NCBI GenBank assembly: GCA_025617375.2
Contig: JAMYGW020000014.1
Location: forward strand, 372,001-436,000
Length of the DNA stretch: 64,000 bases
Direction of reading: 5' to 3'
Origin: Acarospora socialis
Taxonomy: Eukaryota; Ascomycota; Lecanoromycetes; Acarosporales; Acarosporaceae
The notes below the pieces were generated by a model. The model did not search any database and had not been told where the DNA came from. It saw only the letters and a list, made by a program, of their open reading frames with translations. This document shows positions 48,240 to 59,295 of the stretch, in pieces; within the stretch, counting starts at the first letter, position 1; the number at the start of each line of letters is the position of its first letter. The position numbers and the translations under genes are program-made.

Positions 48240-49090
48240 TCAGACACAATATCATCAGAGCACGCAAGAAGATGATTGATGCACTACACTACATACCAGC
48301 CTCGAGTATTGCATGCCTCTCAGCAAACAATCATCAATCTTAATTTTGGAGAAACAGTGGTCTCAGTTGAAACACGATAACATGCATTCCAACCACGGCC
48401 AAAGCACGGAAGAAGGAGGCAACACAACCAGGACGGTTTCAGGCATATTATCTGGTAAATGGGGATCTGACGCCAGGCTCTTGCACTATCGGTAACATCT
48501 GCTGACTACACCAGTCATGCTGGAGTGACGCGTGATGAGGCTCTGTATTGGGTCCAAGTTCACCGTTGTTACGTGGTCTTACCAATGAACTTTGCTCTTA
48601 CCATATTTTGCAGGTTGCGTACTTAGCTTCTCTGCTTCACCCTAGACACTAGTCAAGTATATAGTTCGGATGGAGCATAGGAAAAACCAACAACCTTTGC
48701 AACCCAAATAACTTGACTCATTGCTCCACTCAGCATCTTTATTGTGAAAACAATTAATGTAATTTTGTATAGTTTATTGTTAGAAAATAATAGTAATCTA
48801 CTCGAATTACCACACTGGCATGGTATTCACAATTGCCCGTTCGTAATAGTTAGACCGTCAAAATCGCAGTAGCAGAAGTTTAGCGCAGCCAAAGCCCGTT
48901 GGTTTGATTTTGAAGACTCCTGCTCTACCATTCATGATGGGTATAAGTAGTAGAATGAGTGCCCGAAGTCCCTTACTACGTACATGACTGCTGCCAGCAA
49001 GGTCAGGTAGCCCTCCTTCTTGTAATGCGGAGAACTTCCCGAGTTGATTCAAACTATCCAACAACTTATCTCTTCCAATCAACACATTGA
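48240..49090. other. Gene-free stretch upstream of the caspase-like pseudogene
   Basis: The stretch from about 48700 to 48850 is AT-rich. No gene is seen; it presumably includes the former promoter of the pseudogene starting at 49097. Confidence 0.3.
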
Positions 49091-49096
49091 TCCACC

Positions 49097-50795
49097 ATGG
49101 AACCCAGCTTTCCTGACGTTAACCTCAAGACGCATATCATTGGTCTTTGCGGTGTGAGTGATTTCAATGACCCCGAGACTGGCCGCAATGCTGCCGATCC
49201 GAGAGAAGACAAATGGATGATGTCGGACTTCTACCTCTTACAATATCTCCTCGACGGAACAGGAGCCTCCCAGACCTGGTTTACATGCCATGACCCGGAA
49301 GCCCTGATTGCACAGTATGGGAGTACCTGCATGGCAACTGCTATAGAGAACGAAAAGTCGTCCTCAATATGTATCAGCGCCCCAATCCAGCTACCCTTCG
49401 GGTTGAGTCACCAGATGGCCTTTTGCCTTTGTTCCTCTCCTATTTCCGCACAGAATGCGCTGTAGCTTCCGAGGCGAAAGAGTCAGTTCTCCTTTGCGTC
49501 TTCTGTCACGGGGAAGCCAGAACCTATGAGCTGGAGATTGGCGGCACTGAAGAGGAGGGACCCATCCTGTTGATTGAGGTGATTTTCAAAGTGATCACCG
49601 ATCACAATAGCCTGGACGTGTCCCTCCTGATGACTTCTTGCTTCTCTGGAGGTTGAATGATTAGCTCAGAGCTCCGACACAAAAACAACCATGGCAGAGC
49701 TACCGTCATGACCGCGGCAGGCCCAGACATGGTATCCGAATCATGCCCAAAGACCGAATCCCTCGGCCGAACATGCGGGTCAATGTATATTTCGTCTGTT
49801 ATAAACAATCTGGCAATTGAAGAGCAAGAGCGCGAACCAGGCCAGACCGGCACGCCATTGAGCATCAAGGATTTTGCGGCGGCGATTACCTATCAGCTCT
49901 TGAACGTCGTGGATCCCCGATTTGGTGTTTACCATGACCACCGTTTTGAAGCGCAACAAAGCCGCTGGGACGAGCCCCACCCTAAAAAAACTGGAATTCC
50001 TCGGTCAGACTATCGTGATTGCCTCCAAGCTTTGAGAGTAGTGCCGCCCAGGCCCATCAGCGACATAAGGCTAGACCGCAGTGCCACCCAAGATGAGGTA
50101 GATGAATGGGAGTCGGCTCACCCAGAGACGCCACATGTCTTGATGGCAGCATCCAACTACGGCGGCAGCCTGAGTGCTGTCAAGAAGGAAATAAGAATAC
50201 AAGCAAAAGTGTACATGAGGTCGTTCCCAGGAAGGGACAGCTTGGCCCTGAACCACAGACCCCACAACTTGATACATATGTGTATTCAAACTCCACATCT
50301 GATGACAGACGGCGCATGGGCTCAAACTTGAAAGATCTTGCATTACAGGATGCAGGCAGTCGAAACGGCCGAGAAGCTTGCGAGAAGAATGGGAATTCAG
50401 GCGCCAAAGGCGTCTTGCTGGGACATGGATGACTGACTCAGAAAGAATGTCAGCACAGAAAACTACAAGCAAGCGTCACAGTACTACTGACAGATCCTTC
50501 TAGCAGGGCTGATCCCCCCAAAAGAAGGGTCGAGAAACCCATATCACAAATCACTGTGGTATCTCGCAGCGAATGTTGCCGACTGTGGACTACCGCCGGA
50601 TGAGATGTTCAGGCGGTTCAAGGAGCTAGAGAAGAGTAAGTTGCAAGCTGCAGTTCCAATGAGGTTCATCATGCATAAGCACAAGCTGATCTTCAAACAG
50701 GTGTGGAAGCAACGGCAAAAGATTGTGCAAGTGGAGTGAGCCAAGTTATGACATTTTCAAGAAAGGCAGATACGTTCTTCATCACCTGCAAGTAG
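49097..50795 (+). pseudogene. Caspase-fold (clan CD-like) protein, broken
   Basis: The ATG at 49097 has a good context (CCACCATGG). The protein contains a hydrophobic strand ending in VFCHGE and, about 50 residues on, LLMTSCFSGG. This His-Gly plus strand-Ser-Cys pair is the clan CD cysteine-peptidase signature of caspases and legumains. I recall related hypothetical proteins in Aspergillus and Penicillium. Two introns fit: 50280-50348 and 50636-50700 (GTAAGT...AAACAG), giving a C-terminus of TFFITCK. It is dead: one base is lost near 49320 (a G run), and TGA codons at 49654, 50434 and 50488 fall where Trp, Trp and Arg are expected. All three are C:G to T:A type changes. Peptidase activity of the family is inferred from the motif only. 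Confidence 0.65.
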
Positions 50796-51383
50796 AGACT
50801 GCGGTCGCTGTCGCCAAGAAAGTGAGCTTCTATCTCAATGCCTTGATTCCATTGATATTTGAGAGTGGTCTCCCAACTTGCCGATGCTGAGCAAGCTAGA
50901 AGAGCAAAGAATTTCAAGAGAAGTTTGTTGTTGCTTGACAGAGAAAAAGTTTGATGATTGTGATTATAATGACTGGCTTGAGTCAGGGCACTACCGTAGG
51001 TATCTGGTATTTGCGGCCGCGTGCCCGCTTAATCATAAGGGGTTATGGTGCTTGGCATTGTAGAAAATATCCGCTCAAATCAGCATTTATGTTACGGAGT
51101 AGAAATATCCCAAACCTGACGGGAGATTTTCCAGAAACCCTCGTTGAGCTGTAAATTGCTGACTCAGGAGCACCTGCACGTGACTTGAGGGCTCGAAACA
51201 CGGACCCCCCACCCGGAGGGCCGAATGCCGACGGGCAAAGGTTGACGTTTTGCAATGCAAAGACCCCCCCTTAGAAGCAGTCTTTGCGGCGGAAGAGCTG
51301 AGATTTGCACACGATTTAAACGTAGATCCGAGGATTGAACCCACATCTCTTACATGCAAAGGGGGCCCAATGCTACTCCCGCT
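50796..51383. other. Gene-free stretch with tRNA-like traces
   Basis: No gene is supported. On the minus strand, about 51380-51320 contains CTTTGCATGTAAGAG followed by GGGTTCAATCC, resembling the anticodon arm and T-loop of tRNA-Ala(UGC). However, the D-arm is shortened and the acceptor stem does not pair, so at most this is a tRNA-derived relic. Confidence 0.3.
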
Positions 51384-51488
51384 GCTCGGGATGGCGGTGG
51401 TTACGTGTAGGGATATAGTACACTTATTTTAGTTTCACCGAAAAGTAAGCGTACCATATTTCTACACGTGACGACCGCCCTTCCGAGC
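51384..51488. mobile_element. 105-bp MITE, family M2, copy 2
   Basis: Arms of 43 nt (51384-51426 and 51446-51488) are inverted repeats with about 35 matches. They contain CACGTGTAG and TACGCTTA like the element at 10175-10280, with the same arm length and nearly the same total size. The outer ends differ between the two elements, so they may be subfamilies. No coding capacity. Confidence 0.55.
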
Positions 51489-51999
51489 CGCGCGAGTAGG
51501 ACTTCAGATAGACCTTCACTTTACTTTTGCGACCGGAGGACCGAAGGTCCGGAGGGAGGAGAGAAAATCGCACACAATTTAGGTAAGCTAGATCGGTCTA
51601 AGGAAGGTGAAGAACCATCCTAGGTAGTCTCAGCGTATACCTGTAGACAACGCCACATCATAGATGCGCTGGTGCGTCCCTGTACCCTCATCGAGATACT
51701 TTGGCCTTCAGATCGTGGCAGACTTAGTACAGTTCGTGACGAGCTACGGAGCTGCCTCGAGAAGCTCCGACGCCCTGGCGGGGCGCGCAGTAAGATACCC
51801 TTACAGCTAAACTGTGTACCGCTGTCGACCACTGCTACCCTACGGAGTCAGTCAGGTGTGTACACTCTTAGTGAATCAAATTCTGATTGAGGAGTTCCCC
51901 GGTCGAGTTCTAAGCCGAGTCGCCGCTGCCGCGCAATTTCCCCACAAACCGCTAGCTGTAGGCAAGTAGAGAAAGCTGACGGCTAATAGCACTAACACT
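51489..51999. other. Gene-free stretch 3' of the JmjC-like gene
   Basis: No gene is supported. It contains a purine-rich GGAGGA motif cluster near 51535-51565 and should include the 3' untranslated region of the minus-strand gene ending at 52000. Confidence 0.3.
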
Positions 52000-53330
52000 C
52001 TAATGGAGTCTTCGTCGCTTGGGGGGCTCCTGCTTGGGTGGACAGAGACCTTTCAGATGAGCAAGTCGAAAGTGATCCGGAAAGTTGCCAATATAAGGGC
52101 AACAGGATAGTTGAAGAATTGGGCAACGTTCCAAGAACTCATCGAAAACTCGACGCAGCTTCTCGAGCTGACATCTGACTTTCTTTGACGGTTCCCCGCC
52201 GCATTTGGGCACCAGACCCGGATGGATCTCGATCCAAACACAGAGTACGTCTTTATGTCTCGTATAATCCAATCCTCCAAGGGAGGCTTCAAGCTGAAGC
52301 ACAAGGATGTTGAGTATTACACTAAGATCCGACTCCAGGCCAACGCTGACCTCGTATGCCATGCAACGGAGTGCAGGACGATAGCTCTCAACTGACACCC
52401 AATTGATACCGACAAGTATGCCTGACTCGAGTGTAATGGTTGCATGGATCGTCCCAGAATACATAATAAGAGCTTTGGAAGAGCCAATCTTCTCAACAAT
52501 ACCACCTTCGAGCTTGTCATGAAATCTCAACAAGTTCATCTCGTGATTGGCACTGTCCCGTAGAACGCTCATGTTGATGTCTGTCGCCGGCCACATCAGC
52601 ACCAATTTCTTGCTGTCACCAATACATTGTATCAGTCCTTCTCTTCCTTGATCAATGTGGAGATCAACGATTGCATGCCTTGGGGTCAGGTTTGCGGTGA
52701 ACACAATGTCTCTATACGGTGTTCTTTCCATAAGTACTGTCGTTGGGACGCACATTTCCGTGTCAAGCTGTGGTTTCCCATTCATCAAGAATGTCGGATT
52801 GTCGGGGTTTGGTCTCACTAGTTGCAAGATGGCCTCCCCATGTTTGCCCGGCCGTCCTCCGTTCTCAAACGCTTCGGTTGAGCCTGGTCGAAGTATCAGT
52901 AAGAGTTCAGTTGATGATGACATTTGACGCACAGTATACGTTTGGTTCCAGGAAAGCAGTGAAGACAGATCGCACATCTGGAGGACACGGTGACCAGCAA
53001 GCCTCCTGTTTCACAATCTTCGGCACCAATGTTCTTGAAGAGTTCCACAGTTCCAGACAGCTATCAGTGATGTTGGATGTTGTGTGATGGAAGGCCTGGA
53101 GAGCTCTCTTAAGCGGTAGATTTGTCGCTGCCACTGGATGATTATCCAACTCATGTTGTATTTGTTGAAGAGTCGGAGATATACTGCTTATGTTATTTTA
53201 ACTGGATATTCAATCAGGACTAATGTTGCTCGTACCTGCATCGATCCTTGCACGTCTCTACATGTCGAGCTTTGTGGCTCTTGCCTAACTGCTTCCCACA
53301 GTGCTCGCATTGAAATTTGGTCGATAACAT
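52000..53330 (-). CDS. Zinc-finger plus JmjC-like cupin protein
   Basis: Three exons (53330-53236, 53183-52933, 52883-52000) give 409 aa with no break. Exon 1 encodes a short Cys/His finger, FQCEHCGKQLGKSHKARH with Cys27 and Cys31 (C-x2-C...H...C). Exon 3 holds a JmjC-like double-stranded beta-helix: HID at the first metal-binding position, then LVLMWPATD, and LEGGIVEK, SGTIHATITL and GINW further on. The HxD...H triad that would hold Fe(II) is therefore complete. Related JmjC-like proteins are widespread in Eurotiomycetes, many without a known substrate, and hydroxylase or demethylase activity is only an inference. The C-terminus is basic (EPPKRRRLH), like a nuclear localisation signal. This and the AIM9-like gene are the clearest intact spliced genes here. 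Confidence 0.75.
52884..52932 (-). other. Intron 2 of the JmjC-like gene
   Basis: The donor GTGCGT, branch TTACTGAT and acceptor GACCAG bound 49 nt. The phase (T + GC makes Cys) joins AFLEPNVYC to STEAFENGG without a stop. Confidence 0.7.
53184..53235 (-). other. Intron 1 of the JmjC-like gene
   Basis: The donor CAG/GTACGA and acceptor TAAGCAG bound 52 nt with an AATAAC-like branch. Splicing joins the zinc-finger exon to exon 2 in phase (AG + T makes Ser). The zinc finger lies in a frame different from that of the downstream exon and becomes visible only after splicing. Confidence 0.6.
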
Positions 53331-53378
53331 ACTTGGGTAGATACAAACTCCTGGAAGGATGGCTGAGAGGCGTAGGGA

Positions 53379-53442
53379 GAGGCGAAGGGAGAGGCGAAGG
53401 GAGAGGCGAAGGGAGAGGCGAAGGGAGAGGCGAGGCGAGGGC
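53379..53442. repeat. 12-bp minisatellite
   Basis: A purine-rich unit AGGCGAAGGGAG is repeated about four and a half times in tandem and ends in degenerate AGGCGAGGCGAGG. It lies 50-110 bp upstream of the start codon of the JmjC-like gene, in its 5' untranslated or promoter region. As a multiple of three it is open in both directions (Gly-Glu-Gly-Arg or Leu-Pro-Ser-Pro repeats), which explains long spurious frames there. Confidence 0.8.
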
Positions 53443-53444
53443 GT

Positions 53445-55205
53445 AGGCTACGTGCAGCACGAACAAACGGAAAGCTGCATCATCGCGCAAGCATTTATAT
53501 GACATAGTAGATCGTTCCAACAGAAGGGAGCCGGTCCTGAGGGCAGTGAAGTCCCCGGTGTTGTATTATTCAGGCGTCCTACCTGCAAGTTTCTCTTGCT
53601 CGACACTCGTACTCTTCTTGATTACACCTATCGCTCGTCCGCACTGATCCAGTACCACATCTAGCGAAAAACATCCAAATGAATCCCTCCTCTTCTCTTC
53701 CTTCTTCTACGCTCAAGTCACTATGAACAATGGGAAGTATCTTTTGGAGGCGAGCGACCTAGGCAACTTCCTTCATTGTGACTTCGGTCGACCTACCCAG
53801 TGCTACTGTTGCTCAATCCAATTACCTTATATTGCATTTCGACAAGCAGCTCCTACTAGAGACAATTATAACCGTATTACCCACTACATCGGTCTGTATT
53901 TGAAGCAACGATACCAGCTCAGGCTTATTACTCGTATACGAAGGCTTATTACAGGATTGTTCGGCAGCACACCAAATCTTGAGGTGCACAAGAGGAGTTC
54001 AAGGATGCAGTACCAGCAGTACTAGAACGAGTCCACCACGCACACGTCCCAGGTGAAGTCCATATCATGAAAAAGGGTTTCTTATTGGGGGGTTTAAAAG
54101 ATGTTTGAGTGTACTATCGCGCGTTACTGGTTGATCGAGGTCCGAGAGCCAGATCATGACCTCCTCTTCAGATCTGCATCGAGTGAGAGCATAAGGTCAT
54201 CGCAAATGAATAACTATATGCGAGCGCCAAACAAGAGGGAGTGAACGAAATCCTCAGTTCATTATTGCAGCATCTGCTTTGGCGGCCACCCCGGCTCGAG
54301 ACCCATGGGCTTCCAAAGGTCTTACAATCACTGGCTGATCAAGTAGGTATCAACTACGGCGCCAGTAGCACGGCCATGCAAACCCATTGACACCTCATTC
54401 GACAGGGAATTCACAGTTGTCCTCATTCCGCATTCATCAGTCGAACCTTCGCAGCTGGAATTGAAGGACAGCAAACGGTCGAAATCAACCGCCGTATCAC
54501 TCAGTCACCTCCAGCTCACAATTTCGGCGGCCACTCGCGTTACCATGACATACCCTCATCACCCAAAAACCCCCACTCCACCCTCTTAGGCCAGCGAGAT
54601 GCACTCAGTATCTAAAATGACTAAGGTTATACGATACGTTAAAATGTTGCAGGTAGCCGTGAACTCAAAGCCGTCACAACCACCTTACCAGGCCCTTGGC
54701 AACAGCGAGGCCTACCGACTAACATGCCCGAGCTTCCTCAGCCGGAATTAAAGACCAGCACGACGACCCAATGACCGCTCAGCTACCAAAATATGTGTCA
54801 ATCAAGATCAGATACACGAGCAACGTTATGCATTTTGTTGGAGCGTAGTGAGGGGAAAGGCACGCTATCAATAGGTGACCTATATTTACCAAGTATTTAC
54901 CTCGTCCAGGTTTAGAAAGAAAACGATGACGCCAAGAGTCGAAGGCAAGTGGAGTTGAACACCAACCGATTGTGTAAGCGTATTAGATTGCCGTCGATAA
55001 CAACCGCGATGTTGTCGACCATGCAAAAACCGAACAACTCACCAAGTTCATCAAGGTTCGGATTCGACCATCCAATGTAGTGGGATAATACAGACTCGTG
55101 GCAAGAGCAGCGAGAGCTGGCAGAGAGTCACCGGCACACGATGGACGAACCTAATCTGTAATCAATGGGTTTGCGATCTTTAAATATGCACGGATAGGGA
55201 ATTTC
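53445..55205. other. Mostly gene-free stretch
   Basis: A plus-strand frame from the ATG at 53723 to 54025 (100 codons, Tyr/Gln/Arg-rich) is clean but unrecognised and may be chance. From 54060 to 55205 nothing is supported on either strand. Confidence 0.3.
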
Positions 55206-55210
55206 TCACC

Positions 55211-55775
55211 TTAGGCGGGTGAGTATACTATATCATTCTTCACTTTATCCGCCGGCCAAGTGCGGTCAAGTCTGCCGACTTCTCCATCTCTTGCCGCTAC
55301 TTCTCTGCTTCTCTTGGAATCGATGCTTGGGATTTTGCTTGACTGCGTCCTCCGTTGCTTGATAGTTCTGGTATACATCCTTGGCTTCGTCTGCCGCTTG
55401 TTGCTTCCATCTTGTAGACGGCATGACATGCGCGCCATTTCCCAAGCGGCTAGTGCAATTTCTGTCCATAACTGTTCTACTTGTTCCATCTTCTCGTTCC
55501 AATCAAGCATGAGTTGGCCGAGCTGCAATGCCTTCGCGTTTCTTGTCGTGTCCTCTGTGGTACGTTGCGATGATTCTGCCCCTTCTAGTGTGTATTGTCT
55601 CTTCGACTGTCGGCGGCACGCTCGCTCTTCATCGGCCTCCTGTGCCTTGAGCTGTACATATCACTTAGCAAGAACACAGCTTGATAGTAGACGTGAGTAC
55701 CGTCAGCATCTGTTTCCGCCACTCCTCGTTATGAAGTCGTCTTCAGGCATGGATGTGAAGTTGAACGCTTTGATC
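55211..55775 (-). pseudogene. Coiled-coil protein relic
   Basis: The minus-strand frame is highly charged (Gln/Arg/Glu/Lys), with helical heptad-like sequence (LMLDWNEKMEQVEQLWTEIA). A likely intron at about 55655-55703 (GTACTC...TGTACAG, GCTAAGT branch) joins EEWRKQMLT to LKAQEADEERA in phase. Upstream of that the frame meets a stop without an ATG, so the 5' part is lost. It may be a transposon protein or a host gene; the family is unknown. Confidence 0.4.
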
Positions 55776-55859
55776 AATTGATTGATTGATCCTTGGTGGC
55801 CGAGGCCGCCCAAGCAACTGCAACTAAACTAGCGCACGCTTCCCCGTCCAGAAGCAAAA

Positions 55860-57070
55860 GGGCAATGCCAAACTACGTAATCCATACCTCATTGGCGCCC
55901 TGTAGCCCCATATCCTTCGGTACCGATGCTACTCCCCCCTATTCGGGTCTAAATATAATGCTTTTCTCAGCCGTCACCCAGAGCTTGCCTCTTATCATAA
56001 GTAGAGCGGCTGCCTTGGCCAGTGTCGAGTCCGTTACGATTTCTCCATGTCGTTGGCGCTACCGAAGAGCTCCTCTCGTAGGTCCTGGGTCCTCCGGCGC
56101 TCTGTAAGCACATGTCTGATAGTTTGGATACCTTGATCGTATGGGCATCTTGGGGAGTCTGCCTTGCCAATGGCATGAAGGCAGTGTGCCAGCCCTATGT
56201 CACCTGTCCGTAGCGGTGTTATCAGGGGGCTAATGGGTGGTCTTAGGCTCATGTGCTTGTATAGCACCTGTGTATTTGGCTCTCTTTCCAAGTCGAATGT
56301 CACCCGCCCTGGCGTGCTATTCTCCCAGTCATTGGGCCAATTCTTTCCGGTCATTTTCTAGGTCCAGCATGCCCGCATTGTGGCAGAAATAGAGAATAGG
56401 GAACAGTGGTGACCCCTAGGTGTGCCGGTGTGTACCGTTGTACTGTGAAGGGGCTGACTCGAATTCCAGAAGTTTGAACGTGGAGGTGCGACGTCATAGG
56501 AAGCTGGTGGAGATCATCTTCCGAGCTTCTAGTAATGTCTCCAACAGCACCTTGTGAGCCTCCGCCATGCAGCTTATCCGTCGGGCTAGCACTGACTCCA
56601 TCACCTTGTCCATGCTGTTCAGCAACGCCACCGGCCTGTATGTCTTTGCGTGCTGATAGACTCTCTTGTTTGGCGTACGTAAACAACCGTGATTGAGCAT
56701 TGGAAAGCATGTAGGTGTTGTCCGCCGATGAAGCAGTGTTGTATAGTAGTAGTGGGAGCAGCTGAGGTAGTGCTATGTGTAAAGTCGGTTGGGTATAGTG
56801 TCTGGTCGGGGTGTTCGTTACTCGAAGCTCGGAGGATTGCATCTCTGAGCTCTGCCTCCGTGATTCGCGGCATTGATACTGGCTCCGGGTAATTGTACCC
56901 CTCAGTGTTGCTGAGGACTGTCTTTGGAGGAGGAGGAAGAAGGTGGCCCGCAGTAGCGCCGCTTTGCCTTCTGATTCTGTGACTATAGATCCATCCGCTT
57001 GCTTCAGTGCTGGGGTAAATGGCTGCCCAGCCGTCCCTCTGTTCTTTGTCCACTTCGCGAGTTTTCACAG
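55860..57070 (-). mobile_element. Tad1-type LINE fragment
   Basis: On the minus strand, from 57070 downwards, the order is a linker with MPRITEAELRDAI, then RPVALLNSMDKVMESVLARR (reverse-transcriptase fingers), then GSPLFPILYFCHNAGMLDL (RT palm, PQGSPLSPxLY type). After this comes the C-terminal LRTGDIGLAHCLHAIGK and a QTIRHVL segment that follows RNase H in fungal Tad1-like elements. The catalytic Tyr-Ala-Asp-Asp block and the RNase H core are missing between the palm piece and the C-terminus, so there is a large internal deletion as well as frame changes. The 5' end is truncated, as usual for LINEs. It is immobile. Confidence 0.7.
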
Positions 57071-57204
57071 TCCTTTAGGGCCCTTCAAGGTAGCATCTCG
57101 TCGTTTTCGGTGGCTTGCCTTTATCATCATTACCTTGGCCAGCTATTCTCCTCTTTTCGTTCGGGATTTTGAACGCTACAATTCAGGTAAGGTAGGTGAT
57201 ACGA

Positions 57205-57870
57205 TAATTCTAGTCCTAACACGGCGTACCTAGATGATGCATCACGCGTCCACGCGAGAAACTCACTCCCCCTCCACGTCTCCAACGCCTCCTCATGCCT
57301 CCGCAGCGCATCTGCTCGATGGAGGCAACGCTGTTGCATCATGTTCGCCGCGGCCCGCACTCTTGTCATCCCTCGTAAGCACTGAGAACGTCCTCGCCGC
57401 TCTCGCCCCTCAATGCCAATGGACGTTCACATCCCTTCCCTCTTTCTCCTCCAATCTACCATCTGCATGCCAGAAACCAAATATGCCTCCGTTACGAAGA
57501 CGAGCGAACGAGCTTCATTCGTGGCTTCGCCTGCCGGACAGGGATCAAAGGAGAGCCCGACGACGGGGTGCTGTCTTGAGGAAGCTTAACGAGGGGTGAG
57601 AGGTTAGCAAGGTGGGAGATAGAGAGGGGTGAACAAGTGCGGAGAGACCTTTCATCGGGAAACAATCGTTGGACTGAGTGACGGCTTACATATTTGTAGG
57701 TTCTGAGGAGTGTGCATCTCAAGACGGAATCAATGGAAGCCGAGCAGGCGCGCATTGCTGCAGAGTCAATCAACATGCTCAAGGATCAGGAGATGGCTTC
57801 CGGTGAAAATATAGACGGTGGGTTGTGGCCGGCGAATAGCCTCGTCGTGCACACTGACCGAGTCCCTCAG
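57205..57870 (+). repeat. Dispersed repeat R2, copy 2
   Basis: This copy matches 44945-45565 in the same orientation, starting at a CTAGYCCTAACAC block and ending at GGTGGGTTGTG. It has a longer GC-rich front part than copy 1. The segment encoding EQVRRDLSSGNN is followed by a GAGTGAC junction and an ATTTGTAG acceptor-like site. It lies right beside the LINE fragment on the opposite strand, so the two could have moved together, but the other copy at 45 kb has no LINE next to it. Confidence 0.5.
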
Positions 57871-57879
57871 ATACATATA

Positions 57880-59000
57880 TCGTGGAGCAAGTACTGTCAC
57901 AGACAGACCTGGGACTACAAGCGCTCGTTTCGCTCCCGGAGAATCATGGCCACACAGACGACCGAATACCTTCTACGATTGCGACGATGACAACTACGAT
58001 GACATCTTCACGGACATCTTGACTCGATGTGACGTTCAAGCTCAGCACAACACTCGGGTCCAAAATAGGACGGGAGAGGCTGCCATCTTTATCTCAAGGA
58101 TATCTGCAATGATTTTCCGGTAGAGCATCTCGCTCGCTGTTGCTCACCACATGATAATCACACCAGGGATTGGCCTTAGCCTGGACCGCAAGTCCGAACC
58201 TTTCGTTGAAGGCTGGCCGAAGCACGGCTCTCCGTCGCCCCGCGCCTTGCCGGATGTGAGTCCTTGGAGCGTTGGTTCTCAAACATGGGACGAGCCCTTT
58301 GATCAGCAGGGTCGGCTACTGGCTTAGCGGATCTTCCGAAGGCGAGCTCGTGACGTTGGTAGCCAGTTCAAATGGCACTGCTTGGCGAAAGTCATTGGAG
58401 TCAACTAACGATATCTCTGCGAGCATATGTACCGGACACACTGCACAGGTCTCGTAGGGAAGTGCATATGTCAAAGTGTTGTCAGGTTCCCGATCATTCT
58501 TTGTGGGGAAGCCCGCGAGTTGCTAAACGCCCACGCACTTATTGTTATTTCGAGGCGCAGCACATCACCTTCCCCGGCCGACTCACTGAGATGTAGTAGG
58601 TAGTTAGGCCTCATGGTATTATCTGAGGTCAGATTAGCGCCGAGGACGATATAGCAGTAGGAGGGGTTGCGATCAGTCTTAGTAGCAGGATAGCAGTAGT
58701 TAGACTCATTGAATTGAGTACTACTTCACTACTCAGACGTCACCCTCAGTGATGATGCGACCATGATCGTTCCCCTTTCTCGACTGTGATCTATATTGGA
58801 CAATTGTCATTCTGCTAAGAGCGCATTCTGCTGCAAGTCTCACTCCTTCACTATCACCCATCTCGTGCTGATAATCACATAGATACCAAACGCTCCCCTC
58901 GCAACTGACAACTGGGCCTTCGCTCTGCCAGATTATCGGTGAGATCTCAGACACCAATTATCGTCAACCCTAGTCTCACAGAAATCACAGGGCCAGGATT
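57880..59000. other. Gene-free stretch
   Basis: No supported gene. Around 58600-58735 there are repeated AGCAGTAG/TAGTTAG-type motifs, weakly repetitive, without a clear unit. Confidence 0.3.
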
Positions 59001-59009
59001 ATTCTTGAT

Positions 59010-59261
59010 ATGACTACCAGCTCCGGTCGAACAGGCTGGTGTTCGAGGTGTGAACATTCGAATAACGAGCACAAGTACCGCAAGTGCCCTGCACCTGGAT
59101 GCCGAAAATCTTGGAAGGCATGCCAGTCGTTGGGACACCAGTGGAGGGCGAAACCGGCAGAGTTATCTGCTTTAAGTGCCCACTTCATCCTGGACTGGCA
59201 GCTTCGGTCGACAAAGGTGATGGGGGCCCGGAGAGTGGGTGGAGTGCGTATACGGATATAA
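59010..59261 (+). CDS. Small Cys-rich, possibly zinc-binding protein
   Basis: A clean ATG-initiated frame of 83 codons contains WCSRCEH and KYRKCPAPGCRKSWKAC, that is Cys-x2-Cys followed by Cys-x4-Cys, which could bind one zinc. Downstream the neighbouring frame also looks coding (VICFKCPLHPG), so the true gene may continue past an intron or the locus may be frameshifted. It is convergent with the 627-aa gene ending at 59296. Function unknown. Confidence 0.35.
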   Translation: MTTSSGRTGWCSRCEHSNNEHKYRKCPAPGCRKSWKACQSLGHQWRAKPAELSALSAHFILDWQLRSTKVMGARRVGGVRIRI

Positions 59262-59295
59262 ATTCCTAGGATCAGGTTCACAGTTGGTATTTATG

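Noticed and set aside
51320-51380. Minus-strand tRNA-Ala(UGC)-like sequence with a B-box match
   Set aside because: The anticodon arm and T-loop resemble a tRNA, but the D-arm is too short and the acceptor stem does not pair, so it is not called as a tRNA gene.
53138-53520. Gly-Glu-Gly-Arg and Leu-Pro-Ser-Pro repeat proteins on the two strands
   Set aside because: Both come from translation of the 12-bp minisatellite; the real minus-strand exon in this interval is the zinc-finger exon at 53236-53330.
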